Positions 13,401 through 25,161 of a stretch of 64,000 nucleotides of DNA are shown in pieces; within the stretch, counting starts at the first letter, position 1; the number at the start of each line of letters is the position of its first letter. The position numbers and the translations under genes were made by a program. The stretch is from contig NC_064472.1 of assembly GCF_023343835.1 (NCBI RefSeq), forward strand, positions 44,091,799 through 44,155,798, written 5' to 3'. The notes beneath the pieces were generated by a model, which made no database searches, was not told where the DNA came from, and saw nothing but the letters and a program-made list of their open reading frames with translations. The stretch is from Lagopus muta (lineage: Eukaryota > Chordata > Aves > Galliformes > Phasianidae).

Positions 13401-14815
13401 AGATTGTATATTATTCTCCTTGCACCTGCAAAAAAACTGTAGAAATACTGGTCTTAAGCTGCTGTATGGTGACATATCTCTGCCCAAAAAAGCATGTTTA
13501 AAATAGATGTTTAAAATAGTTTTGAAACTTTTGTTATTCTGTATCAGAGTAATGCCCATGAAGGCTCAGGACCTGTAGGAACAGAATCAAGCCCAGGATT
13601 TCACTGACTTATCCAGAGATTTTCTCTGTTGATCTAGATTAGCTATTTAATGATGAGCTAAATTGCTGTATTTTAATTAGAAGTAATTTTGTAAGCGTAT
13701 AAAAAGGACCTAGTATTATAGAGTACAAAGCAAAATGCACTCCCAAGTGAGTCCTAAATAAGTATCAGGCAAATAACCACGTAAGAACCATCAGTAAGAC
13801 AACTGTTCACAACTGAGAGACAAAAATAATGTGTGTTCTTAAGTCTGGACAGGCAGTTCACAATAGTTGGCTATTGTTGAAGTTAAAATAGCATTGAAAC
13901 TGACATACCCTGCATTAAAACTTGGGGTGACAACGTGAGATGTGAAGCAGTTAAAACAGTAACATGTCTATCTTCACTTTAGTCATCATCTTCTCTGTGG
14001 TTGTGATCAAGAGGATGCATTTCACCACCTATTTTCAAGAAAACACCACCACAGCTGCAAGCACAGCGAAGACCCATGTCTTGAATGAGAGGAACTGCAA
14101 ACCAGACAGACATAGTCACCTGGAACGTTCAATTGGTTGACTGCTGAAAAGCAAAACCATCCTGTCCTTCTAGCATAGGGCAAGCCACTGTCTCTAACTC
14201 AGGACAGCTCCAGCCACAAGACCAAAAAAGATTGCACCTGGACACTGGCTAAGGGAATATGGTGTTCAGACAAATATGAATTGTTCTGGGGTCTCTGCCT
14301 GGTAAGAATGCTCCCAGGCAATGCAGTATGATACACAGAAAACTAAGAGGGATGGCACTCTTCCTCTTCTATTCCAGAAGCCAGTATCTTACTATGTGAG
14401 TGAGTTTGTTTCCTGTCATCTGCCTGTGTAGCTTTGGTGAAGGCTGTTGTTGGCTACACACTTTTGAAGTAATCACACAGTTTGCAGGAGCCTAGGGTGG
14501 GAAATTACCAAGTCATGAGGACAGAACCTCACAGAGCTGCAGGGTACAACTGAGCCCAAGTCATTCAGTCCTGCAAGCAAAACATGCCTCTTTGCTTGGG
14601 TGCCAAACTAGCATAAAAACACACTTTTAACATATCTACTGGGGCAGACATCTATTCAAAATTAGGAGGAGATTCCACAGGGACACTTAGCCCTGAAATA
14701 ATTAATTTCTCATATGAAATGTAAAACAAGAAAATGAACAAATGTGCTGAAAACAACATTACAAAAAAACTTGCCTCCATGTGAACTGCATGTTGAAATA
14801 ATAGAAATTATTACA
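10445..14815. other. Non-coding, nothing recognised
   Basis: AT-rich DNA with A or T runs near 11440-11453 and 11822-11849. Short overlapping frames (11578-11775 plus, 11589-11771 minus, and others) lack codon structure or homology I can recognise. Confidence 0.55.
11822..11849 (+). repeat. Poly-T tract
   Basis: About 28 bases of T with one C interruption. No retroposon body is recognisable next to it on either strand. Confidence 0.85.
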
Positions 14816-14872
14816 TAATTTATATATATATATATAATAATGGATATATATATATATATATATATATAATAA
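14816..14872 (+). repeat. (TA)n microsatellite
   Basis: Two blocks of TA repeats separated by AATAATGG, with AATAATAGAAAT-type sequence at the right edge. TAATAATGGATATA and ATATAATAATAGAAAT suggest a local duplication of the flank. Confidence 0.93.
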
Positions 14873-15014
14873 TAGAAATACAACAGAAATGGAAAAGGAG
14901 GTGACAGATAGATTAAAGTGATCTCATTGGGATAGTTTAAAAATGTGATGTATGATTCTGTTCAGCCAGTCAGAATGGCTCACAGTGAGTCCACTTCACC
15001 TATACTTTGCCTCT

Positions 15015-15068
15015 GGTTGAAACTAGATTATTGTGGTCCTTTTCAACTCAGGCTATTCTCTGATGCAG
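15015..15068 (+). mobile_element. CR1-like 3' tail fragment
   Basis: GAAACTAGATTATTGTGGTC, then CTTTTCAACTCAGGCTATTC and TCTGATG, matches the layout of a CR1 3' end (ACTAGATGATC...TGGTCCCTTCCAAC...ATTCTATGAT) with several changes. The upstream body is not recognisable. Confidence 0.45.
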
Positions 15069-17959
15069 TAATACAACACCAAAGATCCTGATGCCACAGG
15101 ACATAAGCTACAGTTGGTTCAAACTGCTGTTACTTGAAGTCCAAAATCTCTGCTTGGACCAAAATACCACAGCTAGAAAACTATCCACACGATATATGGA
15201 ACTCGTTTTACTCAGAAGAAACTTAAATCACTTTAAATTTGAATCTGACAGCTGATTTCAGACCATCTTTGAACGAGTAAGATGATATGAATGGCATTCT
15301 TCTCGTCCTCAAACACAGACACAATAAGACTAAAGTTTTCAGAAAGGGGAAATCTAACCACAGCTCTGTGACACCCTCACTCAAGGAGCACACTGGTGAC
15401 TCCCACTGAATTGGGCTGGACCCCTTGACCATTCAGACACTACCATGTACTGGAATAACATCAAAATGGAGTATAAAAACTAAACCTCTTTTAAAGATGA
15501 CTTGGTTACCATGAAGCTTCTTATAAATGATCATTCAGAGGCTGTCTGCTCCTACATCTCTGCTATGAAGGTATGAAAGTACTCAGAATAGAAAACAATT
15601 TCCTGCCTTACTGGCCCTATCTGTATAGCATGCACAATTATACTGACAAAATTTTTGAAACCCACCTGAGAATCAGTTTCTATTTCTCCCCGCTTTCCCC
15701 ATCAGTGGGCTTCCCCACCTCCTCTCTTTCGCTAGACAAAAACTCTCTTAATTCCTGACTCAAGTACATTCATGGCCAATTTATTCCCATTATTCTTTTA
15801 CCGATATTGTCCTTCACCTTAAATAGTTCTTTCACTGCAGTGTTCACCTCTCTCGTGTATTTAGAGAGAGAAGTTGTGTCCCCTCTTAACCTTTTTCTTC
15901 AGCATTTTAATGCATCTCCATGCAATTATAATTTTCCCCTTTCATGCTCCTTTTAATCTGTCACTGTGCAGTCTGGCTGACATGGAACAGGAACAGCTGA
16001 TTTTTAAACTGTGCAGTAAGAAAAATACACAGGAGAAAGTTCAACTGACACAAGAAGAGAGTTTTAAGGATACAGAATGCAGGGGGAAAAAATAAAATAA
16101 AAAATGCAGAGACCTGTCTGTCTCTAATATAGGTCAGTCAGAATTTGTCTAAACACTCTCACAAGCAGTTTAATTTCTGGTTAGGACTGTGAACAGACAT
16201 AGGTAATGCAATGGCAATTTCTGAGCAATTTCTCCCTTTCCCCTTTTTTTTTTTCATTTAAAGAAAAAGAAATCTTTAATGTAAAAATAATTCTGAAGGA
16301 AAGTACAAAGAAATCGGTTCATTCACAGGGAATGAAACATTTCACTCAGAGCCACTTATGGATCTCTTTTTTGTTCTTCAATGATGAAACCAACAAAAAA
16401 AAAAAATAGCACTAACTTTTGCTGTTCTTTTGGGCTGCCTTATTTGCATGTTTCATCAAAAAATTTAGGAGCTTAAACCAAACACTCAAACCAAATGTTT
16501 GAATTCCATGCCAATTACCACCCTACACCTACACCCTACTCTTGAGCAACACTTGGAATTGCACAGTGCTCAAAAGACAACAGAGCAGTCTCACCTGCAA
16601 CAGTATTGCAGTTGGACAAGAGTACTCTCAGTATTTCAACTGATGTATAACTGATGGGGAAACAAAGATGTTGACAGCTGCAGCTGATTAGGAAAACCGT
16701 TTTTTAAAAGAAAGTGAAACAGATTGGATGAAACTCAGCTATTTCCAAAGGCAATAAGAAAACTGCCATGAATTCTCACAGGATGCCTAGGTCCTAAAAA
16801 TTAATACTGTCATCACCATCAAATACTACAAGCTGGCTCTTTTGTTTTTTTCTTTTTCTGGTGTCAGGGAAGAGTGGCACACATACACTTAATGCCAGAA
16901 TAAAATAACGGGCTGTCACAGATTAAAAATACAGCTGTTTGGATATGATGTATTTTTCTTGCACAGTCTTTCAAATTTATGCTAAGCCTTTCTCTTCTTG
17001 ATTGCTGAGAAAATACAAACTAGGTATAAAAGCTTTAAAAAAAAAAAAACAAAAAAAAAACACCCACATTTTAAGGAACTCTTTCCAAATTCCTCTTGCA
17101 AATTAAATTCTAACACCTGCATTTTCAAGGAATTTAGCAGGTAACTACACTTCGGACAGGCACTGGAACAGAGACCAAGCAAGCAGATCCCAGCTGCTAT
17201 CCCTTCAAGGGACATGCAGAAGGTCTCTCAGCATATGCAATAAAATAGTGGAAAGTCATGTTCATCGCAGATGAAAGTCAAGAAAGTCAAGGATAAATAG
17301 TCTTGCGAAGAACCAAGAAGCAGAGGAAGGAGTACTAGAACAAAATGGAAAGCTATTGCCTTCTAATGAAGAAGTCAGTGTTCAGGTACCTAGGTCACAC
17401 TTGACCCTGTTCTGCTCTCAGGATAATGAAACCACAAACTGTTTCCCATATAAGAGAGAGCCATCATCTAACTCAGCAAACAATTGACCTTCCCAAGGAC
17501 ACTCAGTGCTCTCCCACGGATGAGTCCAGCACTTGAGACAATCACATCTCACCAAGCTACCTTAAACACAAGCTTCAAACTTCTGTTCTGCTGGTTAACT
17601 TTGCCTGTGCTCAGCATCAGAAAAGAGGTGAATCTAGGGACACAGAGACATGTACAGTTCAGCTTTTTGCCAGCTTAAGCATTGACTCAAATTCCTTTAC
17701 TGTCCCTTCTCCTTTGTTGTCTGCTTTCCCATTTATTGCTCCCATTCTACCAGTTAATGAGTTATCAAAAAAGCTCCACCATTACAGACTGAAGTGTACA
17801 GGTCTGGTTGGGATGGGGTTCTCTCCATACAGTGCTGTTCTTAGGGCTTCTAGGTATAACACCACTTACATCACATTGATATTTTATCTATTGCTGAACA
17901 GTGCTGGCACAAAATCAAGGCTATCTCCAACACCCCTAAAGTTAGTAGGTGAGGAGGGA
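15069..17959. other. Non-coding, nothing recognised
   Basis: No gene or named repeat recognised. A-rich runs lie at 16392-16406 and 17037-17061. Confidence 0.55.
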
Positions 17960-18215
17960 CAAGAGGTGGAAGGGAAACACAAGTGGGACAGGTGGCCTAA
18001 ACTGTCAAAAATGATATTCCATACTGTATGACATCACACTCAGCAATAAAAGCTGGGTAAGGAGAAGTAGAAAACCTTATGAATACATCTGTCCTCCCAA
18101 CAACTGCTACACACACTGAGACCCCCCTTCTCAAGACGTGGCCAAATATCACTTGTTGATGGAAAGAGAGAATAATTGTTTCTCTTTGCTCTCACATGGC
18201 CTTTGATTGTTTTTT
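17960..18215 (+). mobile_element. ERVL-type LTR fragment
   Basis: The segment has the order seen in bird ERVL LTRs: a GGGACAGGTGGCCTAAACTG word, ATGATATTCCATACTGTATG, ACATCACA, then CTCAGCAATAAAAGCT as a TATA-like promoter core, followed by a pyrimidine-rich 3' part ending in T runs. The 16-mer CTCAGCAATAAAAGCT (18039-18054) recurs exactly at 50013-50028, which supports a shared family. Both ends are decayed and no target duplication was found. Confidence 0.55.
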
Positions 18216-21200
18216 TCTTTTTTAAATTATCCTCAAATCAACACGTGAGCCTTTTGGTTTTGGCATCACATTTTCCCCCATCCCAACTTCAGTTGAGGAT
18301 GGAGAATGAGAGAGCAGTGTAGCCACCAGACTACCACACTGGGTTTCTTCATTCCTTTCATTATATTCCACAGAAGATGGGCACCGCCCTTTCAATCCTG
18401 AATTCCTGTTGTTGTTGCATGTATGACATTCCTGCAAGGTCAATAATCTCTGCAAATAAGCTGCAAGATTCAACTTATGCTGCAGAACAATAAGTAGATG
18501 CTAAGCAGCTTCATTCTTGTACGTACAGAAAAATTCAAATTTCAGTAAGATGAACATCAGAAAGTAGATTAAATTTACTTGTTTGTACTAATGCTTTTAT
18601 GCAGTGACAGTGTCTGATTTGAATCAGTTCATTTAAAACTGCACAAAAAATCAATTATTGAATTGCACAGTATGATCATTGATTTGCTCCTAGTAGAGAG
18701 ACACACAATTTGCTTAAGCTATTTTGTCTCTAATATGCACTGTGATTCATACCAATGATAGGAAGATCACTAGTAACCTCAACCATGCCTGTAATTACAG
18801 CTGTTACCTTAGCAAACCACATGATCATCCACTCAGCAACCTGTGGAAATTCTCAGTCTTCTCAGCCATGCCCTATACCGCTCACCAACCTGCTGTAGAC
18901 AGAACTGACTATAACTAAGCTTTTGCAACTAAGCTGTAGGTGAGACAATAAGACAGCAACCAAGACAGTTCTCAAAGCCACATCTTAGCTAATGATCTAT
19001 ATTTTGTGCAGCCTTAAGCAAGCACTTGACCCCAGCACATGTAATTAGCACACAGAGGTAGTGAAGAATTGCAGCCTCCCAAAAGCATTCAAGGCAGACT
19101 GCTCTCTGCCTTATCACTGGAAGAGAACAGCGCTTATAAGAGATACAGTATGCTTCATCTACAACTCTTAGAAGTGGGAGAAGAAAATTCAGCAGTATTG
19201 AGGACTCATGTCCCATCACTCTGAAAACTATATTCCTTCTCTAAATGCCTGAAAAACTGTTGGATTTCCATCCTGGAGGCTACTAAAACTTGTATCTGAA
19301 CTTCTTGCTCCCCAAGGATCAACACAAAGACAAAATTGTGGCTTGCATTTCAAAGTCTGTTGTTACCAGGACAGCCTGAAGAAGTGTAAAACGTCATTGG
19401 CTGGACTCCCACCCATCTCCACATCTGCTTCTGCAGCATAGGCCAAAAATTCAGCACTGACAAACTCAAGTTGTGCCAAAAGTATTCAGTTGGTAATAAA
19501 GCCCCACACTCCGTAGGTCTCCAGGATAGCCAACTTTCATTATGAAAGATGCAATAAAAGAAAGTCAGAAAGATTCAGATGTATGGCAATGAACGTTTAA
19601 ATGAAAAGTATGCAGAACTTCTGTCAAAGAGGACAGCTTTGAGGAAGCATGTTTAGTTCATCATTCTAGATGAATTCCCTAATGCATATGAAGTTTCCTC
19701 ATTTTCTCCATCTCTGTGAGAGAAAACTTCTTGATTACCCATGTCACTCTTCTCCAAGCTGGCTCTTGGCAAGCAGATGTTCACTCCTAGTTAAGCTCTT
19801 CGTGGCACATCTTCTACAGATCAGCAGGCCAAAGGCTGCTCATTTTGTGTAAGGAAACTAAGTGAGCACGTACTCTGTACAATTTTACAAATAAGGCAAA
19901 CAGAAGTAAGATAGAATAGGAGCATTTATATGATTTTAAAATCAACTGACCCAACAGAAGTAAGCAAATATAAGATAAATTTTCCTGAAGAAAGGCACAA
20001 GAAAGGACTTTGCTAGTATTTATTTTTCTAATTTGGATTATAGATGAAATAAGTCAACTGGCCCCGACTTACATAGTTTCATCAGATCATCTCCACAGCC
20101 AATGATTTGCTTCCTTGAGAAACTTCTTTCTCCTTGGTTTTAATGGGAATTCCTGAAGAAAAAATGTCTATAGATTACCACGGAAGGATCTGGCACCAAG
20201 AAAAATGAACAAGGAAGATTCTTATCTGCTATAGATTAAAAGGCCTTAAACAAATACAGCATCTATGTTTGCTTTGTTTTTCTGTTGCCCCCATCTCAGC
20301 AACAGACATCATGACTGCATTCAGCATAATCCAATTCCTTGAAGAAAATATCTTTGCCAGCAGTATGCATTAAAAAAATCCAATAATACCATCCCTTCTG
20401 AAAAATGTATCCATCAGATATCAATGCTACCTCTTCATCTTCAAAATGTCATTAAAATGCATGTAGTCAAAACATTAGACAAAGAAAAAAGGATCTAGAA
20501 AACAGTGGATCAACAGCACAATCACATTACAGACTGAAGTTGCAGCCTTCATCTCATGCATTTACTCACTTAACAATTCAGAAGTTGAGAACAAAGGCAG
20601 TTGGGCCCCCAGCACTCACCAAGTGCCAGAGTGTGGTGGAGGTCTCCTGCTGAGATTCTCCTGGAAGCATCTGGCAGCAAAACAATATACCTCATGTGTC
20701 ACATATCTCAAGGATTACAGGCAAAGGAGACCCCAGCTGTGAATACCAGCACTATGTCTAGGTGCTACAACTTGCAGTTCTGCATTGCAATTTCAATCCC
20801 ACTCCAGGACCAAACATTAACATAAGCAATGGAGCTCATCCTAAGTGATGCATGAGGTCCCAGAGCAGGAGAGGCTCAGCAGAGAACTACAAATGTGAGA
20901 GAAAAGCTGAGTTGGAGAAGACAGAAACCACTGTGCCTGTTTTATGCTCTGTGCCACCCTGGACAGATATGTGTTGTCTTTCACAGTGCTCAATCTTATT
21001 GACATCTACAGGGCGAATCAAGGATTTGATCTGCCTATCACAAACTAGTAAAGTCCAGCAGCAAAGCATGCATTTCAGAAGCTTCAGAGAAAGAAGCTGC
21101 TAAGATGTTGTTAAACACCAATAGTTTCCATCCAGGCTTAGCTGCCCTTTGCACACTCATATCTTTACAAATACAAGCATAGCATAGGGCCTGCTTTTTC

Positions 21201-24200
21201 AGAGCTTTTGGGCAGTGACTTAAATCCCATTATCTTTGGGAGGGTTTAAATCTCTGCCTACCTTCAAGAACAAGAGGATTCCTGCTTGACTGAGATCTAT
21301 GATATACATAATGGAACCAAAGCAGCAGCTGGGGGACAGAAAGCAGTCAGTCCCACCTGCTGACATATTCCAGATGGCGATCTGCTTGCATTTGTTTTCT
21401 GCCTACTGTATTTTAGGAATCCTTATGAACAAATTTCCACTGAATCTTGATGGATAAAGAATTCAATGCCAAGCAGTAGTCCTCTCTGTACGCTGCTGCC
21501 AATAAAACTGAAATGTCTGTAATACAGCCCAGTGAATGTCTAATCAGAAACACGAGTGTGCTCTTTTTCCTTCATGGGGCTTAAACAGTGATTTCAAGGG
21601 ATTAGGACAGTATGAAGAAAGAATTTAGACAGTACCCTTTACATGCATCATGATATGAAATATGTTATGTGACTATTACAGAGGCTGACATTAGGAGAAG
21701 TCATCATTAAGGATAGGCATAGCAGTTACATGTTTCTTCTGTCTGCTGATAAAAGGAGCACGCTAAAAGGGGCCAGCAGTACATCATATAAAGCAGAGTA
21801 AGAGCTATTCTGGCAGCCGTGTAATTTCCTTACCTTCATAGCTTCTCAACCTGTATGGTGATATTTGTGAAATCTGCCTCACTCTTCCTTGGGCTTCCCC
21901 TTCTCTTTTCTTTAAGAAAATGCCTAAGTCCCTTGACCCTCAAGACTTCCCGTAAAAGGAGGTGGCAAAGCAAAGCTTAATGAGAGTTAGCATCTGTTCT
22001 CCTTCAATCCATTTTCTCTGTTTGTCCAGTCCACAGTCATAGAGGAAGTGAGCCAATGCAGTGTGACTAGCGGTCAGGTATTAAAGCATCCCTTACTTTC
22101 ACATAACCAGTGCAAAGGTAAGCGATGTTCATTGAAAAATACCATAGTTATATTCTTCCTGGGACTGTATTAGGTCTTTCGCTGCCAACATTTTCCTGAG
22201 AAGTCATACATCTTGGCCTATAAATCAAGATGACAGTGATACAGAGTTCTGATTTGTCTTGCTAAAGAACACTCCTAATGTGAAATGCAATCATGCAACC
22301 ACGCTGGTTATATTCACTTAGTGAATTGTCACAGAATCAGATAAATGACCAAGAGACATCTGTGTCAATATCAGTTGGTGTGGCATGGATCTGGCTATGG
22401 GCAGAGGTAAAAATACCTTTTTGCTGTCATTGGCACTTCTCTGGCAGAAGCAGTAATTTTAAGCTCTCAAGTTTCCCCTTGTTGTTTTCTTCTTGTCATC
22501 CCACACAGCAAATCAGAATCATGACTGCATTTCAAATCTGTGGTGCCTGCACTGCAACATACACAGCACAAGGGGGGACTTTCTATAGAGGGCAGTGAAA
22601 TGTCCTGAGTGGAGAAAAAAATAAAAATGCCATAGAAACCAGCTGGCCAAGTGAGGTAATATTTTGTAGTGCTTTACTGGACCACAGCTCCCACTGCTGA
22701 TGAGAGGGTCAGGAATTTTACGTTGAAGGGGCAAGAATTTGCAAAGACATTTCAAGCCTGCTAACAACCAGGCAATGACTGCTGCCAAGACTAGCAGCAA
22801 AATCCCAGTGCTGGCAGCACAACAGAGGAGAGATCTCCACTGCACAGACAGAGCAAGCTTCTGCAGACCCCCTTTAACTACAAGTCAGGGAATAAATATA
22901 TTCTGCTTCAGAATAACCTGTCAAACTAATTTAACATAACCCCAATCCTCTGGAGTCACACAGACTCCCAAACTCCTACACTACACAACATAACTGCCTT
23001 TTCTTTCTTGTTAACTCACCTCAATCTCTTTCCAAAACACCTTCCTGTTTTCTACCCCTCTGATGAGCAAAGCTCCGGGGAAATGCATATCTGATTGTCT
23101 CATGCCACTAGAGACCCAGGAAACATGTTCAGAGATTGCTTCAAAGACAGGAGAACTCCCAGAAGGATCATGATTGCATCAGTTGTGGCTTTACCACTGG
23201 ATGGGAAAACGGTGTCCAAAAGCACCTTAACTTTCTCTATTATATATCTGCCCTGGAAGTAACTATTTTCCCTCTTCAAAACCATTTCTAAGTTAAAAAT
23301 ACATCTCTGCATAATGAATGAACATTTCCTGTTTTTTACTAGTCTGCAGAGCCTTCTCCTCTATCCAGCAAGGGGCAAATGCCAGGCACAGCTTGCTAAT
23401 ATACTATGTCATCTGGCAGAAAAGCTGGCGCCCTGGGCAGCATTTTGCTGGAGACATGAGATACTTAGGCTCCACCAGCAGATCCTTTCTGAACTTGACT
23501 TCTCAGCATCTTCTGTTATAATGCAAATCCTGACCCTGGCATGCAGGATTATGTTAGAATGAATGCCTGCCCAGATTAAATGCTATTTGGTGCAAGCACG
23601 CACTGCTCCCTACTTCAGCTAGTCACTACCCCACAGTGAGACCATGCACCTCAGCTGTTACTCCACTGCTGCAGCCCTCCACCCCTTGCCTTTAACTGCA
23701 GTCTACAAGCAGTTATTTCTCTTCAGTGGGCTGTCTGATCTCCAGCTGCACAGGTTGGATTTTCCATGCAGATCCCAGTTCACTTCCATGTAAGCAGCCT
23801 TACAGTGTAGATAACCTGTGTAAAACCTCCTCTCCTCAGGAGTATTTGTCCTTCAAACAGGCACAAACAGTGATGAAATGCAACACCGCTACCATAGGAA
23901 CATTTATTTTCTCATATAGGATCTAGTTCAATCACACAAAATAGCAGGATATGAAGATACTTTTCTTCATATTTGGCCTTGACATTCAAAACACCACAGT
24001 GAAAACTTGGGATATCACTCTGTCCTTAATTATGAGATTTTGCTCCGTTGCGAGAAAACAGTTCATCCCTTGCAAAAATGAAAAAAAACATTTCCATGCC
24101 ACAGAAAACTGTCCTGCAGTAAATGTCTCTACCATGTACTGCAGCATATGGTATCAGTAACACTATGCATGAGACATCCTCTCAGTCCCATGGCTACAGT

Positions 24201-24989
24201 TTAACCAAAGGAAAATTAATGGAAAATGCACACATCAGTTAGAGTAAAAAAGAGAGAATGATCAGAAACATCTCGTGGGCCAAACACTTTCCACTGGCAG
24301 CCTGTATTCAGTATCATCCCAATGACAATTTCACTTTGTATGAACATTTGGGACAAGCAGACCAGCAAGGCAATGCAACTGTGGCAGAAAAAAGAAATCT
24401 CACTCCCAAACACTTTTGTATTGTTTTCCATTTCTCTCCCCACACTGCTGCCTTTTCTTCCCACCATTAGGTTAAAGCGAGTCCTCCTCACACATGGAAG
24501 GAAATATATTAAAACCATATTAAAGATCTGTCCCATAACTACATTGGTTGTGAGGGAATACCTTATTTTTTCCTGGGAATAACTTATTTTTTATTGCAGC
24601 AATATTATTAACAAACATCACTTCCCAAATGCTAGATCACAGAAACCAAATTTCTCTGCAGTGGCTATTGGTCAGTGTCTACCCAAAGTTCAGGGGAAGG
24701 ATGGAGGAGAAGCTCCCTCACAAAGGCAGACGTCACTCTTTGGGAGTCCCCTGATTAAATCTGCCTGCTGTCCTTGCCACTGCTGCCTCACAAAGCAAGA
24801 CAGGAGGTATGCGTGGTACAGCAGGACACAGCTGGTAGGTTCCCAGCACCGCCCAGGTACTTCCAGCACATCTGCCGTGGGGCTTCGGTGTCTGCTTGTT
24901 GCTGCCCTCTCCTGCTCAGATTCTTCCAGCACTTTGCTTTGGGATCACGAATCTGGCTGGCATGTCCCTCTGCAGCCACCAAATAGTTC
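18216..24989. other. Non-coding intronic DNA
   Basis: About 6.8 kb with no recognised exon, RNA gene or repeat family. All reading frames are short and overlap on both strands, including a leucine-rich minus-strand frame at 22519-22845. GC content rises from about 24660 toward the CpG island. A CRE-like half match (GACGTCA, 24729-24735) lies about 390 bp into the presumed intron; on its own it carries little weight. Confidence 0.5.
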
Positions 24990-25089
24990 TCCCGGTCACA
25001 GCCCCACCGGAGGCTCCCAGCGGTCCATCACGTCTTATACCGAGGGGGAAAGGACGATGCGACCCCCCCCACGTGCCGGCCGTACTTAC

Positions 25090-25120
25090 CTCCTAAAGCT
25101 TGCTTCATCACAAAATCCAT
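25090..25120 (-). CDS. CPLX2: Complexin-2, first coding exon (partial CDS)
   Basis: The minus strand reads ATG then D-F-V-M-K-Q-A-L-G plus one base, followed directly by GTAAGTACG, a consensus splice donor. MDFVMKQALG(G) is the conserved start of complexin-2; mammalian complexin-1 has Glu instead of Asp at residue 2, and complexins 3 and 4 start quite differently. The phase-1 break within the Gly-Gly pair agrees with the complexin family gene structure as I know it. Complexins are small (about 134 aa) cytosolic presynaptic proteins that bind the assembled SNARE complex through a central helix, clamping and then promoting synaptotagmin-triggered vesicle fusion. This exon encodes only the start of the N-terminal region; the SNARE-binding helix is encoded outside the window. 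The start context is good (G at -3, G at +4). The exon is too short to exclude a divergent avian CPLX1. Confidence 0.83.
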
Positions 25121-25161
25121 GACGATGGCTCAGGGGCGCAGCCCAGCTTCACACCTCGCAT
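25108..25161 (-). other. Upstream ORF overlapping the complexin start
   Basis: An ATG at 25159-25161 (minus) lies 41 nt upstream of the complexin ATG, in another frame. It opens a 17-codon frame ending at a TGA at 25108, past the complexin start codon. Its context is weak (T at -3, C at +4), so most ribosomes should scan past it. Overlapping upstream ORFs generally lower translation of the main frame. It would be in the mRNA under either 5' UTR model, unless transcription starts downstream of it. Confidence 0.5.

Larger units (their letters stand above)
1..25089 (-). other. CPLX2: Complexin intron 1 (5' part)
   Basis: Everything below the GTAAGT donor at 25084-25089 should be first coding intron of the minus-strand complexin gene, running off the left edge. 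I looked for the next complexin coding exon, which should continue with a Gly-Ala-Thr-Lys-Asp-Met-Gly-Lys-like peptide behind a phase-1 acceptor. I did not see it in any minus-strand reading frame. Vertebrate complexin genes usually have a long first coding intron, so absence within 25 kb is expected. The intron holds only simple repeats and decayed transposons, listed separately. That this is all one intron is an inference from the exon. Confidence 0.7.

Noticed and set aside
22519..22845. Leucine-rich minus-strand frame resembling a membrane segment
   Set aside because: One hydrophobic stretch is common by chance; no start context, splice sites or homology seen.
1..25083. Second complexin exon within the window
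   Set aside because: No minus-strand frame with the conserved complexin continuation or SNARE-binding helix was found.
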